From contig OY282560.1 in NCBI GenBank assembly GCA_958295665.1, forward strand, positions 262,928,641-262,992,640: 64,000 nucleotides of DNA, written 5' to 3'. Below are positions 11,690 through 22,580 of this stretch, piece after piece. The stretch is from Tipula vernalis (Eukaryota > Arthropoda > Insecta > Diptera > Tipulidae). Positions within the stretch are counted from its first letter, which is position 1; each line of letters starts with the position of its first letter. The notes below the pieces were generated by a model. It saw nothing but the letters and a program-made list of their open reading frames with translations. It did not search any database and was not told where the DNA came from. The position numbers were made by a program, and so were the translations under genes.

Positions 11690-13330
11690 CCTTAAATTAG
11701 CAATCTGGAATGCCAACCGCTTGTCACATCATGGACAAGAAGTTAAAAGTTTCTTGATAGATTAAGAAATTGATCCCTTGCTAATATCCAAAAGGCTTAA
11801 CACCAGTAAAAGTTTTAAAACATACAATCAAAATGGTCAAATTTGATCATTTTTATAGTAAGGATCAATGTTGGTGACAACAAGAGGCCAAGAATTATTA
11901 TTATTAAAATAATCTTCATCATGTACCAGTCTATTGGCCAAGTGGTATGAGAAAGGTTCCAGACGTCAAAGATATCTGCGTCGCCAAAAGAGTAGGAATA
12001 GCATATAAATATAATAAAGCGATGCAATGTTTGAACCTGTCATCGGACCACTCGTGACTGGAATTACTTTAGATATAAGGTAACAGGGAAAATAAACACA
12101 AACATCAAGATAAAGAAGGAGAATGATTTAGTCAAGCTGGAACATCTCAATAAATGTATTCAATCGGCAACTTGGAAGTCCAAACCACTACAAAATAAGC
12201 AAAAAAGAATGGGGAATGAAGGAATGTTGTCAAGAAAATTATTAAAAAGAAAATATAGTTAAGGCATCAATGGCGATGATATCGACTAGAGGGAGATAAA
12301 CGTAAACTAAACAAAGCCGTCAAACAGTTAAAAGAACTGCTTCTCAATGAAAAAACCAATCAATTCAAGAATATTTATAACGATTCTCACCAACAGAAAA
12401 CATATTCCGCCGATATGTAAAAATGACGGTCACTGTGCGAGAAATAATGACGAAAAGGCTGAAATATTTGCAGACCATTTTAAAGGGTATTTCAACCATA
12501 TCCATCAGAAAGTACGAACGCAGAAAAAAACAACGTTCAAAACTACTTGGAATCACCAGTGTAAATGAATCATACTATATCACGAAGATTTCTATTTTAG
12601 AAGTAAGAACTATGATACAAAGAAAGTTAAATTCTAAAAAGGCGTCAGGATATGATCTTATCATAGGAAACATTTTGCAAGAGTTGCCAGATAAGGGTAT
12701 TCGATTTATAACCTACTTATTCAACGCAATACTTAGAACAGGACAACTATCTCCTATTATAATGGAAGGTTTCACAAGTAATATTAATACCAGAACCAAG
12801 GCCAATTAAATCTATGTAACCCTTACAATTCGAGGAGGTATATGTCCATCAATACAAATGTATAACCAGGACATAAATCAAACTAATGAAGTAAAATATT
12901 TAGGTATTCACCTCGACAAAAGACTAACATGGCTTAAACATATATGAACAAAAAGAAGGGAAATGGGAATGAAACTGACAAAAATATATCGGCTGATAGA
13001 CAGAAGATTAAGCTTATCGATTGAAAATAAACTACTGCTCTATAAAATGGTACTAAAACCTATCTGGAACCGAACTTGGACATTCTTCAGTGGTTCCAAT
13101 CTAAATTTGTAATAATTGAAGTAGATGCACCATGGTTCGTATCAAAGGGTTTAATTCACAGACACCCACAGGTCCCAATAATAAGGAAAGAAATTAGGGT
13201 TTCAGTGCCAGATGTCACTCAAAATTGACAATTCATCCAAACGATCTGGTGAGCAAGCTTCTTACTAACACAGAGAAAGATTAAAACGTCACGAAATTTT
13301 TAGTTTCCCAAATAGGTCCTAGATATACCT
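11690..13330 (+). pseudogene. Jockey-type LINE ORF2 relic, RT core deleted
   Basis: The start reads LKLAIWNANRLSHHGQEVK (near 11690), the usual opening of the Jockey endonuclease. Later come NDGHCARNNDEKAEIFADHF (12420-12480), then KASGYDLIIGNILQELP and FNAILRTGQL (12640-12745), the RT entry region. At about 12800 the sequence jumps to YLGIHLDKRLTW (12900-12930) and a tail with HPNDLVSKLLT (near 13240). The palm including the catalytic YADD motif is missing, as in the LINE at 7030-9176. Multiple frameshifts and stops are present. ORF1 lies directly upstream on the same strand. Confidence 0.78.
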
Positions 13331-13369
13331 TGTAAAAAGACAAAAAATTTACTGAATGTCTCATAGACA

Positions 13370-13560
13370 TACTCGTAGATACCTAGATTGTAAAACAAAA
13401 ATTTTTCTTTTTTTTTTTTCTTTGAGATGACACAGTCTGACAGACAGACACCACTTCGTCAAAACCGAGTTTTTCGGACTCGGGGGACATCAAAACAGAT
13501 AAGTCACCAAAAATCTCAAGATCCAAAATTGAAACCCAAATTACAGAGAAATTTTATTAA
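13370..13560 (+). repeat. dispersed repeat, copy 1 (CAGACAGAC / GGGGACATCAAAAC)
   Basis: A poly-T run is followed by ACAGACAGACACC, then ACCGAGTTTTTCGGACTCGG, GGGGACATCAAAACAGATAA and AATCTCAAGATCCAAAAT. The same order occurs at 56890-57000, which marks a dispersed element of unknown class. Confidence 0.7.
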
Positions 13561-13689
13561 CAAAAAAATTTATATTTAATATTATTTTGTACAATCACAA
13601 AACACCAACAGTTTTCACTTACTTAAAAATAAAAAAACCAAACTTTTTATTTTTGAATTTATTTACTTTTATTTATTTAAAATTACAAC

Positions 13690-13720
13690 TAGTTTCGATC
13701 TTGTAAAGATCATCTACAGG
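13690..13720 (-). ncRNA. hammerhead-ribozyme-like motif (degenerate)
   Basis: On the minus strand the sequence reads CCTGTAGATGATC, a short loop, then GATCGAAACTAG. This resembles the hammerhead core CUGAUGA, a short helix II and GAAAC, but with an irregular CUGUAGA in place of CUGAUGA. Hammerhead motifs are known from the pseudo-LTRs of Penelope-like elements. Helices I and III are not obvious, so self-cleavage is doubtful. Confidence 0.35.
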
Positions 13721-14189
13721 TAATTTTTTGCAATGGAAACTCTTTTGCAATGCACATTCGATGAATCCTGAAATATATTTCAAAAACTTATTACAAAATT
13801 AGGGTAGCATAATACAAATCTGTAAATGAAGGGGAATATGCAAAAATTGGTAATAAAACATATTTCCATTTGCATCAATTACAGCTCGGAATTTTCGAGG
13901 CTTATATGACACCAAATTTGATGTTGTTTCAGGTATAGGTTCTGCCCTAAAGACCTACAGCTTCTTTTAGAGTTCACCGCTGCAAATATCATATTTTCGC
14001 ACTCGCCGTTCTATTGCGTGTACAAGTAAATTTTGAGGGATTTACAAAAGATGGCGTAACTATACTATATTCATGTTAAAGCACCATCATTTCCCTCTAA
14101 AATAACATATTTTTTTGTGCTCTGACGTTTTTGTACTCTGACCATGTCAACCTTTGTGCCAACAAAATACAATTTGCATGAAGCGCTCC

Positions 14190-15024
14190 TTTTTTATTTT
14201 AATTTGAAGAAAAGTGTAGCTGATGGATACCGATTGCTGTGTGAAGGAACATGTTCCATCAATAAAAACATGTGAGTACTGGTTCCGGCATTTTAAAAGT
14301 GGCGATTTTGACACCAGTGACAAAGAACACGAAGGGAGGCCAGTAAAGTTTGAAGATGCTGAGCTGGATGCTTTATTGGACCAAAATTCCTGCCAAACTC
14401 AAGAGAAGCTCGCTGAAAATTTTAGCCTCAAGGCCACTGGTATGGTGCAAAAACAAGGAAATGGGTTCCGTATGAACCCAAGCCAAGAGACGTCGTTCGC
14501 CGTTTTTCACGTGCCAATAACTGCTCGAAAGACAAAATCGGAAGGGCATTTTGCATCGAATCGTGACGGGGGACGAAAAGTAGATCCGCTACGACAACCC
14601 AAAGTGCAGAAAATCGTAGGGTAAGCCCGGTCATGCATCAACTTCAACGGCCAAACCGAATATTCATGGCAAGAAGCTAATGCTGTGCATCTGGCGAGAT
14701 CAATTCGGTGTGATTTACTATGAGCTACTTCAGCCTAACGAAACCATCAGTGGAGAACGTTATCAACAACAAATGATGCAATTAAGCCGAGCATTTAAGC
14801 TGAAACGCCTACAATATACCAAAAGGCATGACAAAGTGATGTTTCGCAGTACGACAACGCTAGGTCACATGTTACAAAAGTCGTCAAGGAAACTTTGAAG
14901 GCGCTTCAATGGCATGTCATCATCAGATATTGCTCGTTCCGACTACTACTTATTCCGGTCGATGACTCTTGGCCTAGCCGAGCAGCACTTCACTGCTTAT
15001 GAAGAAGCCAGAAATTATGCTGTT
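14190..15024 (+). pseudogene. mariner transposase relic (mellifera/mauritiana type)
   Basis: From about 14194 a FNLKKSVADGYRLL-like start leads into CEYWFRHFKSGDFDTSDKEH and GRPVKFEDAELDALLDQNSC (14270-14400). DNA-binding residues after LAENF are deleted, and KATGMVQKQGN follows. A frame change then gives the catalytic region: VTGD before the first Asp (near 14565), KPGHASTSTAKPNIHGKKLM (14620-14680), LMLCIWRDQFGVIYYELL (14677-14735), and later SDIARSDYYLFRSM with the third acidic site (14915-14965). Similarity stops at about 15024 after HFTAYEEARN, where unrelated DNA begins. The normal length is near 345 residues; this copy has deletions, frameshifts and a lost C-terminus. Confidence 0.85.
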
Positions 15025-17639
15025 GTCAGAAATGTTCTATTGGGTTTAGGTCTGGCGGCTGCGGTGGGAAATCTAGTTGTTTGCACAGCAACCATACCTT
15101 TATATCATTGCACAGCAACCACTACTTTACAATTGCCGCTTTATGTTTTCGATCATTATCCTGTTGAAAGATAAAAGGAGACCAATAGCTGGCTGAAGAT
15201 TATCTTTTAATATGGTCATTTAATAGAAGTGGTTAGAGTTCATCAATGAACGCCAAATTACCCATCCCATTCGCCGCCATTGTTTCAAAAACCATCACAA
15301 TCTCACTCCCATGTTCCATCGTAGGTTGAAAAATTTCTTATTTCTGATGCCGTATTTGTTAGAAACACACCCGCTAATAAAGATAAATTTTAGGCGTGTG
15401 GATAGATTCTGGTAGTAGAAACAAATATTTAGAAAACCATTTTGTTCAATGTTCTAGTTTTTTATTTATCCCATAAAATCAGGGTGTATGTAGACTTTTG
15501 TTTTTTAGTGTATAGATTTAAATATTTCCCAACTTTGAATTTTTTTTAGAATTTAGGAAATTTCAGCCGCGCAAAATTTATTCATAAACGTAAAGTTAGC
15601 TAGGCGGACAACATTTTTATAGACACTTATTTGGAGCTTATTTGCAGGAAGATTATTGAGTTTTTTTTCTTTTGCCGTTCAAAAAGATTGGCTTAACCTT
15701 AAAAATATCTTGCAACTATCACAAATTGAACTTTGACCATTATCATTAGATTATGGATTTGCAGGTTACACCCTGAAACATAAGTGACCATAAAACACCA
15801 GAATACACATGTTAATTTAAACAAGTAAAAAGAATTTTCTCAATCTTAATTATATGAAATGAACAATAAATGTACTATACCAGTACAATGTACATACTAT
15901 AAAAATTTTAAAAGACAAACACGATTTTGCATAAAACAATAGAAACAGCAAAAAAAATTAAAAATTCGAGCATAAATATTTATTTACTGTAGTCTCTGAA
16001 TAAAAAAAAATCTGATATCTAGTTTTTATAAGTTGTAGCGCGCTCATATAAGGCAAGACCAACGAAAAATAAAAAAAAAACTACTTTATTTTAACATAAA
16101 AACCATAAACTATATAATTTTATAAATATATAAATAAATAAATAAAAATATTTTTTTCGTATTTAATAAATTTTCAATAAAAATAAAATATAACATAAAA
16201 ATTATGTCACGATCACGATTAAATATTTTTCTTTTTTTATACTTCTTAAATACATCCAAACTCGTCGTTTATACACGAAATATTAAAAGAACTTAAGAAC
16301 TAGTTCGAATAGTTTCAAATAGAATTAAACGTTTATCCCCGGAAATTTTTGTTCTTTTTTCTGTATTATCTTTTTTATCATAACAACTAATCACAATAAT
16401 AATAAATACCAAATACCACAAAGATCCATTTAATTAATGAACACACAGAACAGAAAAACTGTAATCCAGGAAATCTACTTTAGTCAAAAACAACAACGAA
16501 CTATAATTTTATAATTTCTTGTACATTATTTTTGTATACAATCAACCATTTTCCCGTCCCTACTTATTTGTTATGGTTTTTCGTCTGTTTTCAAACCGAA
16601 AAAACATAAATAAAACCATAAAAAAGGACAGATGAAATTTTTATGTCTTTGACATTAACACGCTATCAAATTGTCGATCATAATTTTTTGGTGTTTTTTT
16701 TTTTTCAGGTGGTGCTTTCGATTCGATATGGAAAGCATAAAAAAATGTATAAAAGGAAAAATATCAAAATGGAAAACCAATTAAATTTATGGATAAAAGG
16801 AAAATGGTGTGAAATTTTTAATTTTTATAACTATTTTTTATTTTACGCCGGTTTTATTTTCAATTACAAGAACTATTCAAGGATTATTTAGTTGCTATAA
16901 ATACATCTATATTTTATACCTATGTGAGAGAGCTTCAGCTTATACAATCGTAAAACAAGTTATTTTTCCATTGTGGTGATAGCAAGAATTCCTGCACAGA
17001 GATTGACGAAAGCGAATAATCGTATGTCCGACGAAAGCGAATAATCGTATACCACAAGACGATCGAAAATTTTCGATTATACGAGACGTATTGCCTGAAA
17101 CACCACGAGACCGAAGGTCGAGTGGTGTTTTGCAAAGGCAATACGTCGAAATAAGAGAAAATTATCCATTGTCGTGTGGTATACAGGAGACTATATCTTG
17201 AATAAAGAAAACAATAAATTTAAATAGAAAAGTTGATCCATTTTGGATTTATTGAAGTCAATAACTGGAAACTGACATATATAAACAGAATTGTTGTTTT
17301 TTCTTTTGTCAAATTTCAAATTTGCTAAGCCTACACGATTTTAATTATGCTACTACATTTTACAAATGTTTATATAATCGATTATACAAAGGCTTATATA
17401 ATCGATGTAACCATAGTTACTATATTTTAACTATTAGAAAAACCAGGCATACATTGATTTTTATAATTTAATGAGTGATATAGTCACCCTTATTATGAGT
17501 GTCGTATCAATCGATAGTCGACAGAGATTTGAGTTGTCGTTTTGATTTTCGTTTGGTATTGTCCAACCAAATCGAAACGACTCAAAAGTATTGCTATATT
17601 AAATATTGTGAATACTTAGGTTAATTTTGCGATTGTGAA
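15025..17639. other. AT-rich DNA, no gene recognised
   Basis: No convincing coding content was seen. The 3' part of the frame at 14914-15174 runs into unrelated DNA with a duplicated ATTGCACAGCAACCA word. The frames at 16643-16891 and 16935-17141 show no family motif. The inverted and tandem repeats at 17005-17147 are listed separately. Confidence 0.5.
17005..17147. repeat. 21-bp tandem pair followed by a strong hairpin
   Basis: GACGAAAGCGAATAATCGTAT occurs at 17005-17025 and again at 17030-17050. Next comes an inverted repeat: GACGTATTGCCTGAAACACC from 17085 pairs with a 26-base arm ending at 17147 (GGTGTTTTGCAAAGGCAATA within it), around a loop holding GACCGAAGGTC, itself a small stem. The GC content is above the surroundings. 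The function is unknown. Confidence 0.6.
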
Positions 17640-18240
17640 TTATGTTTTAATATGGCGGAATGTCAAAACAAAAATAATAAAAGGATTTCAAATAATATTG
17701 GTTCATATAAAATGTATCGTTTTAAAAATATAAGGAGTTAATTCATTTGAACTATTTTTTGAAGTTGATGAAGATACAAATCTTTAATTAGTTTTAAAAA
17801 GTAAAAGAAAAGTTTTAAGGGATTCGTCAAATCCATTAGGATTACCATACGTAAGTGAATAATTTCAAGCACTTCATATGTATTTAATTTTCTTTAAAAT
17901 TTCATTTAGCTTTCGGCACTACTTTAGAATATCTAAAGTGTGCTTTCAAGATCTATTCAATTACGTAAGCGTACATCAAACACAAAGGCACTTATCATCT
18001 GTGTCAAATATCTTAAAACAGTCTGCATTGATTCAAGATTTTTTACATTGATTACTATGTCATTAATTTTAAAAGAAATCCTAACAGTGATAGAAAATCT
18101 CATCTGTCCGAAATGCTATACTTCTTCCAGAAATGTCTGCTCCCAGGTGTGATCGGATGCGTTGAATAAAACCAAAGGAGGACGTGCAGCATTTATATTA
18201 TAATAGAAAGGAGTATCACAGTCTTAATGCGATGATAGTA
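17640..18240 (+). pseudogene. PIF/Harbinger transposase, N-terminal half, with intron
   Basis: Coding content begins near 17750 and reaches KRKVLRDSSNPLGLPY, which stops at a GTAAGT donor (17851). An acceptor AG at 17908-17909 leads into FRHYFRISKVCFQDL. This pair matches the RD.sNP...P and F...yR.SK..f start of HARBI1-like transposases. Further on come LPGVIGCVE (near 18140) and, in a shifted frame, YYNRKEYHSLNAMI (18190-18235). These match the PGVIGCVDGTHI and NRKgyhS.N segments around the first catalytic Asp, but the THI part is damaged. Similarity stops at a possible donor near 18238. The C-terminal half is absent here; a separate Harbinger C-terminus lies at 22125-22427. Confidence 0.62.
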
Positions 18241-18639
18241 AGTATCTAACAAAATAATATATAATGCAAAAAAATATACATAACATAAAACAATAAAAAT
18301 AAAAATTATATAGCCAATTTCGTAAAAGGTAAAATGCGGGTTTTTTTTATTGGATTTCTTAGTAAGTCGGAAAACGCTCGAGAAGCCACTACATTGCTAC
18401 TTTTTTTTTTTGTTGGCCAGTTAAAATCGGTTGTAAAATTTAAAACGACATGAAAGATTTAGCGCATTTGTTAAATTAAATAGTTTAAGTGCTAATTTTA
18501 AAAAAAAAAAAAATTATTAAGGCAAAAATTTATTTTATATTTTATATTATATAAAGCTGTAACACAAAAAAAAAGATTTATTAAAGTCTAAAGACAAAAC
18601 TGTTAAGGTAATTTAAATATAAAACAGCATCAGAATATA
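18241..18639. other. AT-rich spacer, no gene
   Basis: Homopolymeric A and T runs with no coding or structural signal that I can support. Confidence 0.45.
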
Positions 18640-19171
18640 CACTCAGCGACAAAAACACCCTCGCATTAACAATTTCTTTGGAAACTCTTCGTAAAAGTTC
18701 AATTTCAAGAAAACTTTTGTATTTAATTAGTATATATTATTTTAAATAATAAATAAATTGTAAATCGAAAATTAAACAAAAAACAAAAATAATTGAAAAT
18801 TATGAGATAAATCTCAAGATTAATTCTTAGGATTTAAATCAAGAAATTATTTAATTTTTTAATTTTTAAAACAAAATCACAGTTTTATTAATAGTAATTC
18901 ATTTTATTGCTTTATTTTACCGTTACTTCTTAAAAATTATTGATAACTAGTACAACCTACTTTTTTTTTAATAACTTCGTTACTACGCCGCGGCATCGAC
19001 TCGTATACATTTTCCAAACAATTTAAATCAATTTTGTTATGCCAAACCTCTTCAATAATCAATTTTAATTCTGAGACAGTTATTTATAACAGTATATAAT
19101 AGAGTTTTTTTAATTGGAAAGTAAAAATTTCTAGAAAAAATTTTGGGCGAGGGTTTTCTTGTCGCTGAGTC
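18640..19171. mobile_element. 532-bp Tc1/mariner-type MITE with TA target duplication
   Basis: The left end reads CACTCAGCGACAAAAACACC and the right end, reverse complemented, GACTCAGCGACAAGAAAACC; similarity runs for about 24 bp. TA lies directly outside both ends (18638-18639 and 19172-19173), the target duplication of the Tc1/mariner superfamily. There is no transposase. Internal sequence near 18975-19060 (TTCGTTACTACGCCGCGGCA) looks like remnant Tc1-type internal sequence, so this is a deletion derivative. Confidence 0.85.
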
Positions 19172-19455
19172 TAATTACCTTGAATGTAATTTTATGTTGA
19201 ATTAATAAAACTAAATTAAAATTAAAATTTATAAAAATAAAAAAAACTATCGCAGTAGTGATAATATGGCGGTTCCAGGCAACTTCTTCATCAAAATGGC
19301 GGCCATGGAATTCTGATAGAATACGGAATGCAGGCAGAGTGATCTAGCGGTGAGTAGAGGAGTTATAAGCGTCACCTTGTTTGATTTATAACAGGAATTC
19401 GTAACGAATTCGGAATTAAATACTCAAAAAGCAATCATTCTGACGAAAATATATA

Positions 19456-19600
19456 TTGTACGGTGACATCTAGGGAAAAGTAGATAAAGTTATTTGTTAG
19501 CGTAAAGTTTACTGTACTAAAATGGAATTTTTTATGATAAAACTGTTCTAAATGTTTTTGGAATATTCTTACTGGACTATTTTCTTAATTTAATGTTAAT
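19456..19600 (+). repeat. LTR-like segment inside the left arm
   Basis: Runs from TGTACGGTGACATCTAGGGA through TTTACTGTACTAAAATGGAA to TTTTGGAATATTCTTACTGG. The same segment recurs, inverted, in the right arm (about 20970-21095) and, as an independent copy, at 41058-41170, where it opens what looks like an LTR. The arms therefore seem to include LTR-derived DNA. Confidence 0.6.
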
Positions 19601-19739
19601 TTTGGTATAAAATTATTCTAGCAATAATTTTGGAAAATTTTATTGTTTTTTTATAATGTAGACATAGTGTTCTAGCGATGAAAGGAGGAGTTATAGCGTC
19701 ACCATCTTTGATTTATGACAGGAATGCGGTATGGATTCC

Positions 19740-20850
19740 CCGAAATCTTTACTTTTCGTCAAGTTTGTATCAAAATTAAATATTCGAACGTTATAAATAA
19801 TTGGGTAGCATCACATGCAATACTGTAGGCCGGTGTTCCGGTTGATGATGGAAATTTTCCATGCAATAACGGAAAGTACACTTATAACGCCCGATCTTTA
19901 ACACGAATATCATACAGATTTACACGACAATGATATTTCATACCAGTGAGCACGCCGTATAAACCATCATAAGCTAGGGAATATGCAGACGAATCAAATT
20001 GATCGCTCCATATAATCTCATCACAATTGGTTCGAACATCAAAACGACGTGTAGTTCTGTCGAAATTAGCTGTTAGTATACAGTTTTCGTCTTTCCAGAG
20101 AGTTTGGTAAACAGCGGACGTTTTTGATCCCAGAAAGGACATCAATTTACTTAAAAATAGAATTCCGAGTTATAATTTTGGATTGGTTTTATTAAATTAT
20201 CCATCCTCCTTTCAAAATTCAGCAATCTTAACGCTTTCTTATTGCTAGCCCTAAATTTTCTTCCCACCAACCATTCCCCGCTTTGATCTAGCCTTACATG
20301 ATAAAATGTATCATGATCAAAGGAATAGGTAGAATTCAGCATCACCAGTGTATAATCGACTTCACTTTCCTCACCCCATATTTTGATCCCCGATTTAGAT
20401 GTCGTTACGTAAATACGATTATGAAAATCTATCGAATAGATTTCATCTTCACCAGCCCACTGGAGATTGGTATTGTGTCAATTAGCAAAAACTACTTCAC
20501 CAGAAGCACAACCATAAAATATCTTGTCATATGTATCCTGTCCGATTTCTTAACAAAACATGTTATCTCTCAATCTTTAAAGTCCTCAAGTACATTATAC
20601 GGTTTTGTATTAATGTAGTGATTTAGTTTACGTTTATAAAATTTTACTTGTCCACCATTTGCCACAAATAGATTCTCTTTATCCAAGTGCAGTATGGAAG
20701 GGGTCCATCTCCGCTTATTAAAATAATTTCATTCTTCGTAAATACCTAGACACCAATTAGCACATACTTTTAAACGTTTTGAGTTGGTGAGTTGAAGCAG
20801 TGTCATAAAAGAAAATAACATTTATAATTCCTTAAGAATTAAAATCCAAG
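19740..20850 (-). pseudogene. FBXW4-like: intronless F-box/WD40 gene copy (FBXW4-like)
   Basis: Read from 20850 down, the minus strand gives a short F-box end (LTNSKRLKVCANWCLGIYEE), then RRWTPSILHLDKENLFVANG (near 20665-20735), then WD-type segments with GEDEIYSIDF and KSGIKIWGEE (20360-20450), FRASNKKALRLLNFERRM (near 20210), DRTTRRFDVRTN (near 20040), SAYSLAYDGLYGVL, HCRVNLYDIR (near 19910) and a last AYSIACDATQLFI (near 19810). Order and content match F-box/WD-repeat protein 4, a substrate adaptor of SCF ubiquitin ligases. Two or three frameshifts (near 20150, 20530 and 19880) and two or three in-frame stops make it a pseudogene. No intron interrupts about 1.1 kb, which suggests capture from a processed transcript. 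It lies wholly between the inverted arms. The identification rests on motif recall, not a search. Confidence 0.65.
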
Positions 20851-21168
20851 CTTGTTTACCTTTTAATATGTTCCTCATTGCCGCGGTACCCCGTTAAACA
20901 ATAAAATTTTCCAAAATTATTTCTAGAATAATTCTATACCAAAATTAACATTAAATTAAGAAAATAGTCCAGTAAAAATATTCCAAAAACATCTATAGCA
21001 GTTTTATCATAGAAAATGCCATTTTAGTACAGTAAACTTTACGCTATCAAATAACTTTATCTACTTTTCCCTAGATGTCACCGTACAATATATATTTTCG
21101 TCAGAATGATTGCTTTTTGAGTATTTAATTCCGAATCCGTAACAAATTCCCGTTATAAATAAAAGATG

Positions 21169-21428
21169 TGTAGTGTTTTTTTATTCGCTCCGGATAGCTG
21201 CTATCGAGAGCCGTCATTTTTCTACGCCTAAATTTAAATTTGACGCGCTATTTATTGGTAAACTAAACTTATTTAACATCAAACTATCATTTTTAATTCA
21301 ATTGTTTACCAAAAACTTCATATAAAAAATATTTGGCTCTACCTATTTATACGGAGCGCTATCCGGAGCCACTTTTCATATGACGGCTCTCGATAGCAGC
21401 TATCCGGAGCGAATAAAAAAACACTACA
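21169..21428. mobile_element. 260-bp MITE nested in the right arm
   Basis: The ends are TGTAGTGTTTTTTTATTCGC and its reverse complement, with about 50 bp of near-perfect inverted repeat. The arms contain GATAGCTGCTATC, itself a palindrome. Comparison with the intact left arm (19360-19400) and the extra copy near 19700 shows that the MITE interrupts a previously continuous sequence. A possible 3-bp ATG duplication flanks it, which would fit PIF/Harbinger-like insertion only loosely. It has no coding capacity. Confidence 0.85.
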
Positions 21429-21561
21429 AATGGTGACGCTTATAACTCCTCTACTCACCGCTAGATCATTCTACCTGCATTCCGTATTCGATCAGAATTT
21501 CATGGCCGCCATTTTGATCAAGAAGTGGCCTGGAACCGCCGTATTATCACTACTTATCGCA

Positions 21562-22124
21562 ATGTTTTGATTAGTGGTGAATTCTATTTATCTATTTGCC
21601 ATCAAAATCGCCCCTTATTAAGAAGGAATCGTGTGGAAATTCATGAGTTCAAATTACTCACATACAACGCAACGTATGCTTCACATTATACAATTACATC
21701 GGAGTTGTAAAAAGTCTGTTGTGTGTACATAGACGATCGAACAAACATCTACGAAACAATCATCAACGAATATCGACGATAACCTTTTGAATCACTGCAA
21801 GCAAATCATCGGACTCCGGAATATTCGTCTTCGGTACTAAGCTGCGAAGAACTAGCTGTGGGATTGAAGGCCAAGAACATTCCAACGGACAATTCAGGTG
21901 CTAAATTTTGTTATATTAATTCTATTTGTTTTTGTATTTAAGTTTTTCTTAATGCAATTAATTTCTTGATTATTGTAAAGATGCGTTAAATATTAGATCG
22001 GGTCGGGAATGGAATAAAGTAGATTAGAGTGATGCATAGTTAAATATGTTTGTTAGGAGCCTGGAGAATATCCCACCCCAATAACGTAAGTCATTAGCCG
22101 ACAAAACTGTGCCCAGGATAATCC
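21562..22124. other. non-coding or unrecognised sequence upstream of a Harbinger fragment
   Basis: An open stretch near 21780-21895 ends at a possible donor (TTCAG/GTGCTA), with SCEELAVGLKAKNIPTDNSG readable just before it. I do not recognise it. The remainder is AT-rich. Confidence 0.35.
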
Positions 22125-22427
22125 TTGCGAATGATTTTTTGTAGCGGTCGCTTAGGTGGGCGTTACATATTGAAAGCTCGATTCCATTGTTTACTCAGTG
22201 CCAAACAATTACACTACACTCCTATAAAAGCAACACAAATTACAAATATATATGTTGCTCTACACAATATGTATATAAGATACCGGGTAGGAGAACCAGA
22301 TAATGGGATTCCTGAGATCCAGGTGATCAATTTGAATAAAAATGAAGTTGAAGATGAAGCTAAAATAGAGGATGGAACAAATGAGGCCATTACCATTAGA
22401 AACAACATAATTCGTTCATTTCAATAA
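22125..22427 (+). pseudogene. PIF/Harbinger transposase C-terminus
   Basis: Translation gives GRLGGRYILKARFHCLL, then SAKQLHYTPIKATQITNIYV and ALHNMYIRYRVGEP, and ends in a TAA at 22425-22427. It matches the end of HARBI1-like transposases: fG.lK.RfrcLl..r.lhY.P..A..I......LHN. The third catalytic residue would lie just before the preserved part and is not seen. A convergent minus-strand frame at 22581-23024 could be the accessory protein of the same element. Confidence 0.65.
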
Positions 22428-22580
22428 ATTTATTTGATATAATTTAAAAAAAAAAAAAAATTAATTTGACTTTAAATTAAAAGTAATTCCGTTACCACAA
22501 AGCAAATTTCAATTTTGAAATTAAATTACTGTATTGTTTGCTGAATTTCCAATTGCTCAGCAACTCCAAAATTTGCACTT

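Larger units (their letters stand above)
19255..21554. mobile_element. 2.3-kb inverted-repeat element carrying a captured host-gene copy
   Basis: The left arm (19255 to about 19650) and right arm (about 20890 to 21554) are inverted copies. The left end is GTAGTGATAATATGGCGG and the right end, reverse complemented, AGTAGTGATAATACGGCGG. TATCGCA borders both sides (19248-19254 and 21555-21561), a 6-7 bp target duplication. A partial extra copy of arm sequence lies at about 19675-19740. The right arm is split by the MITE at 21169-21428. The only coding content is the broken F-box/WD40 gene copy. No transposase is present, so it is nonautonomous. Confidence 0.82.

Noticed and set aside
13840..13960. 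Text resembling internal Tc1-element sequence (CATCAATTACAGCTCGGAAT)
   Set aside because: A single short resemblance without termini or coding content. Too weak to list.
14428..14634. Minus-strand frame overlapping the mariner relic
   Set aside because: Shadow of the transposase coding strand.
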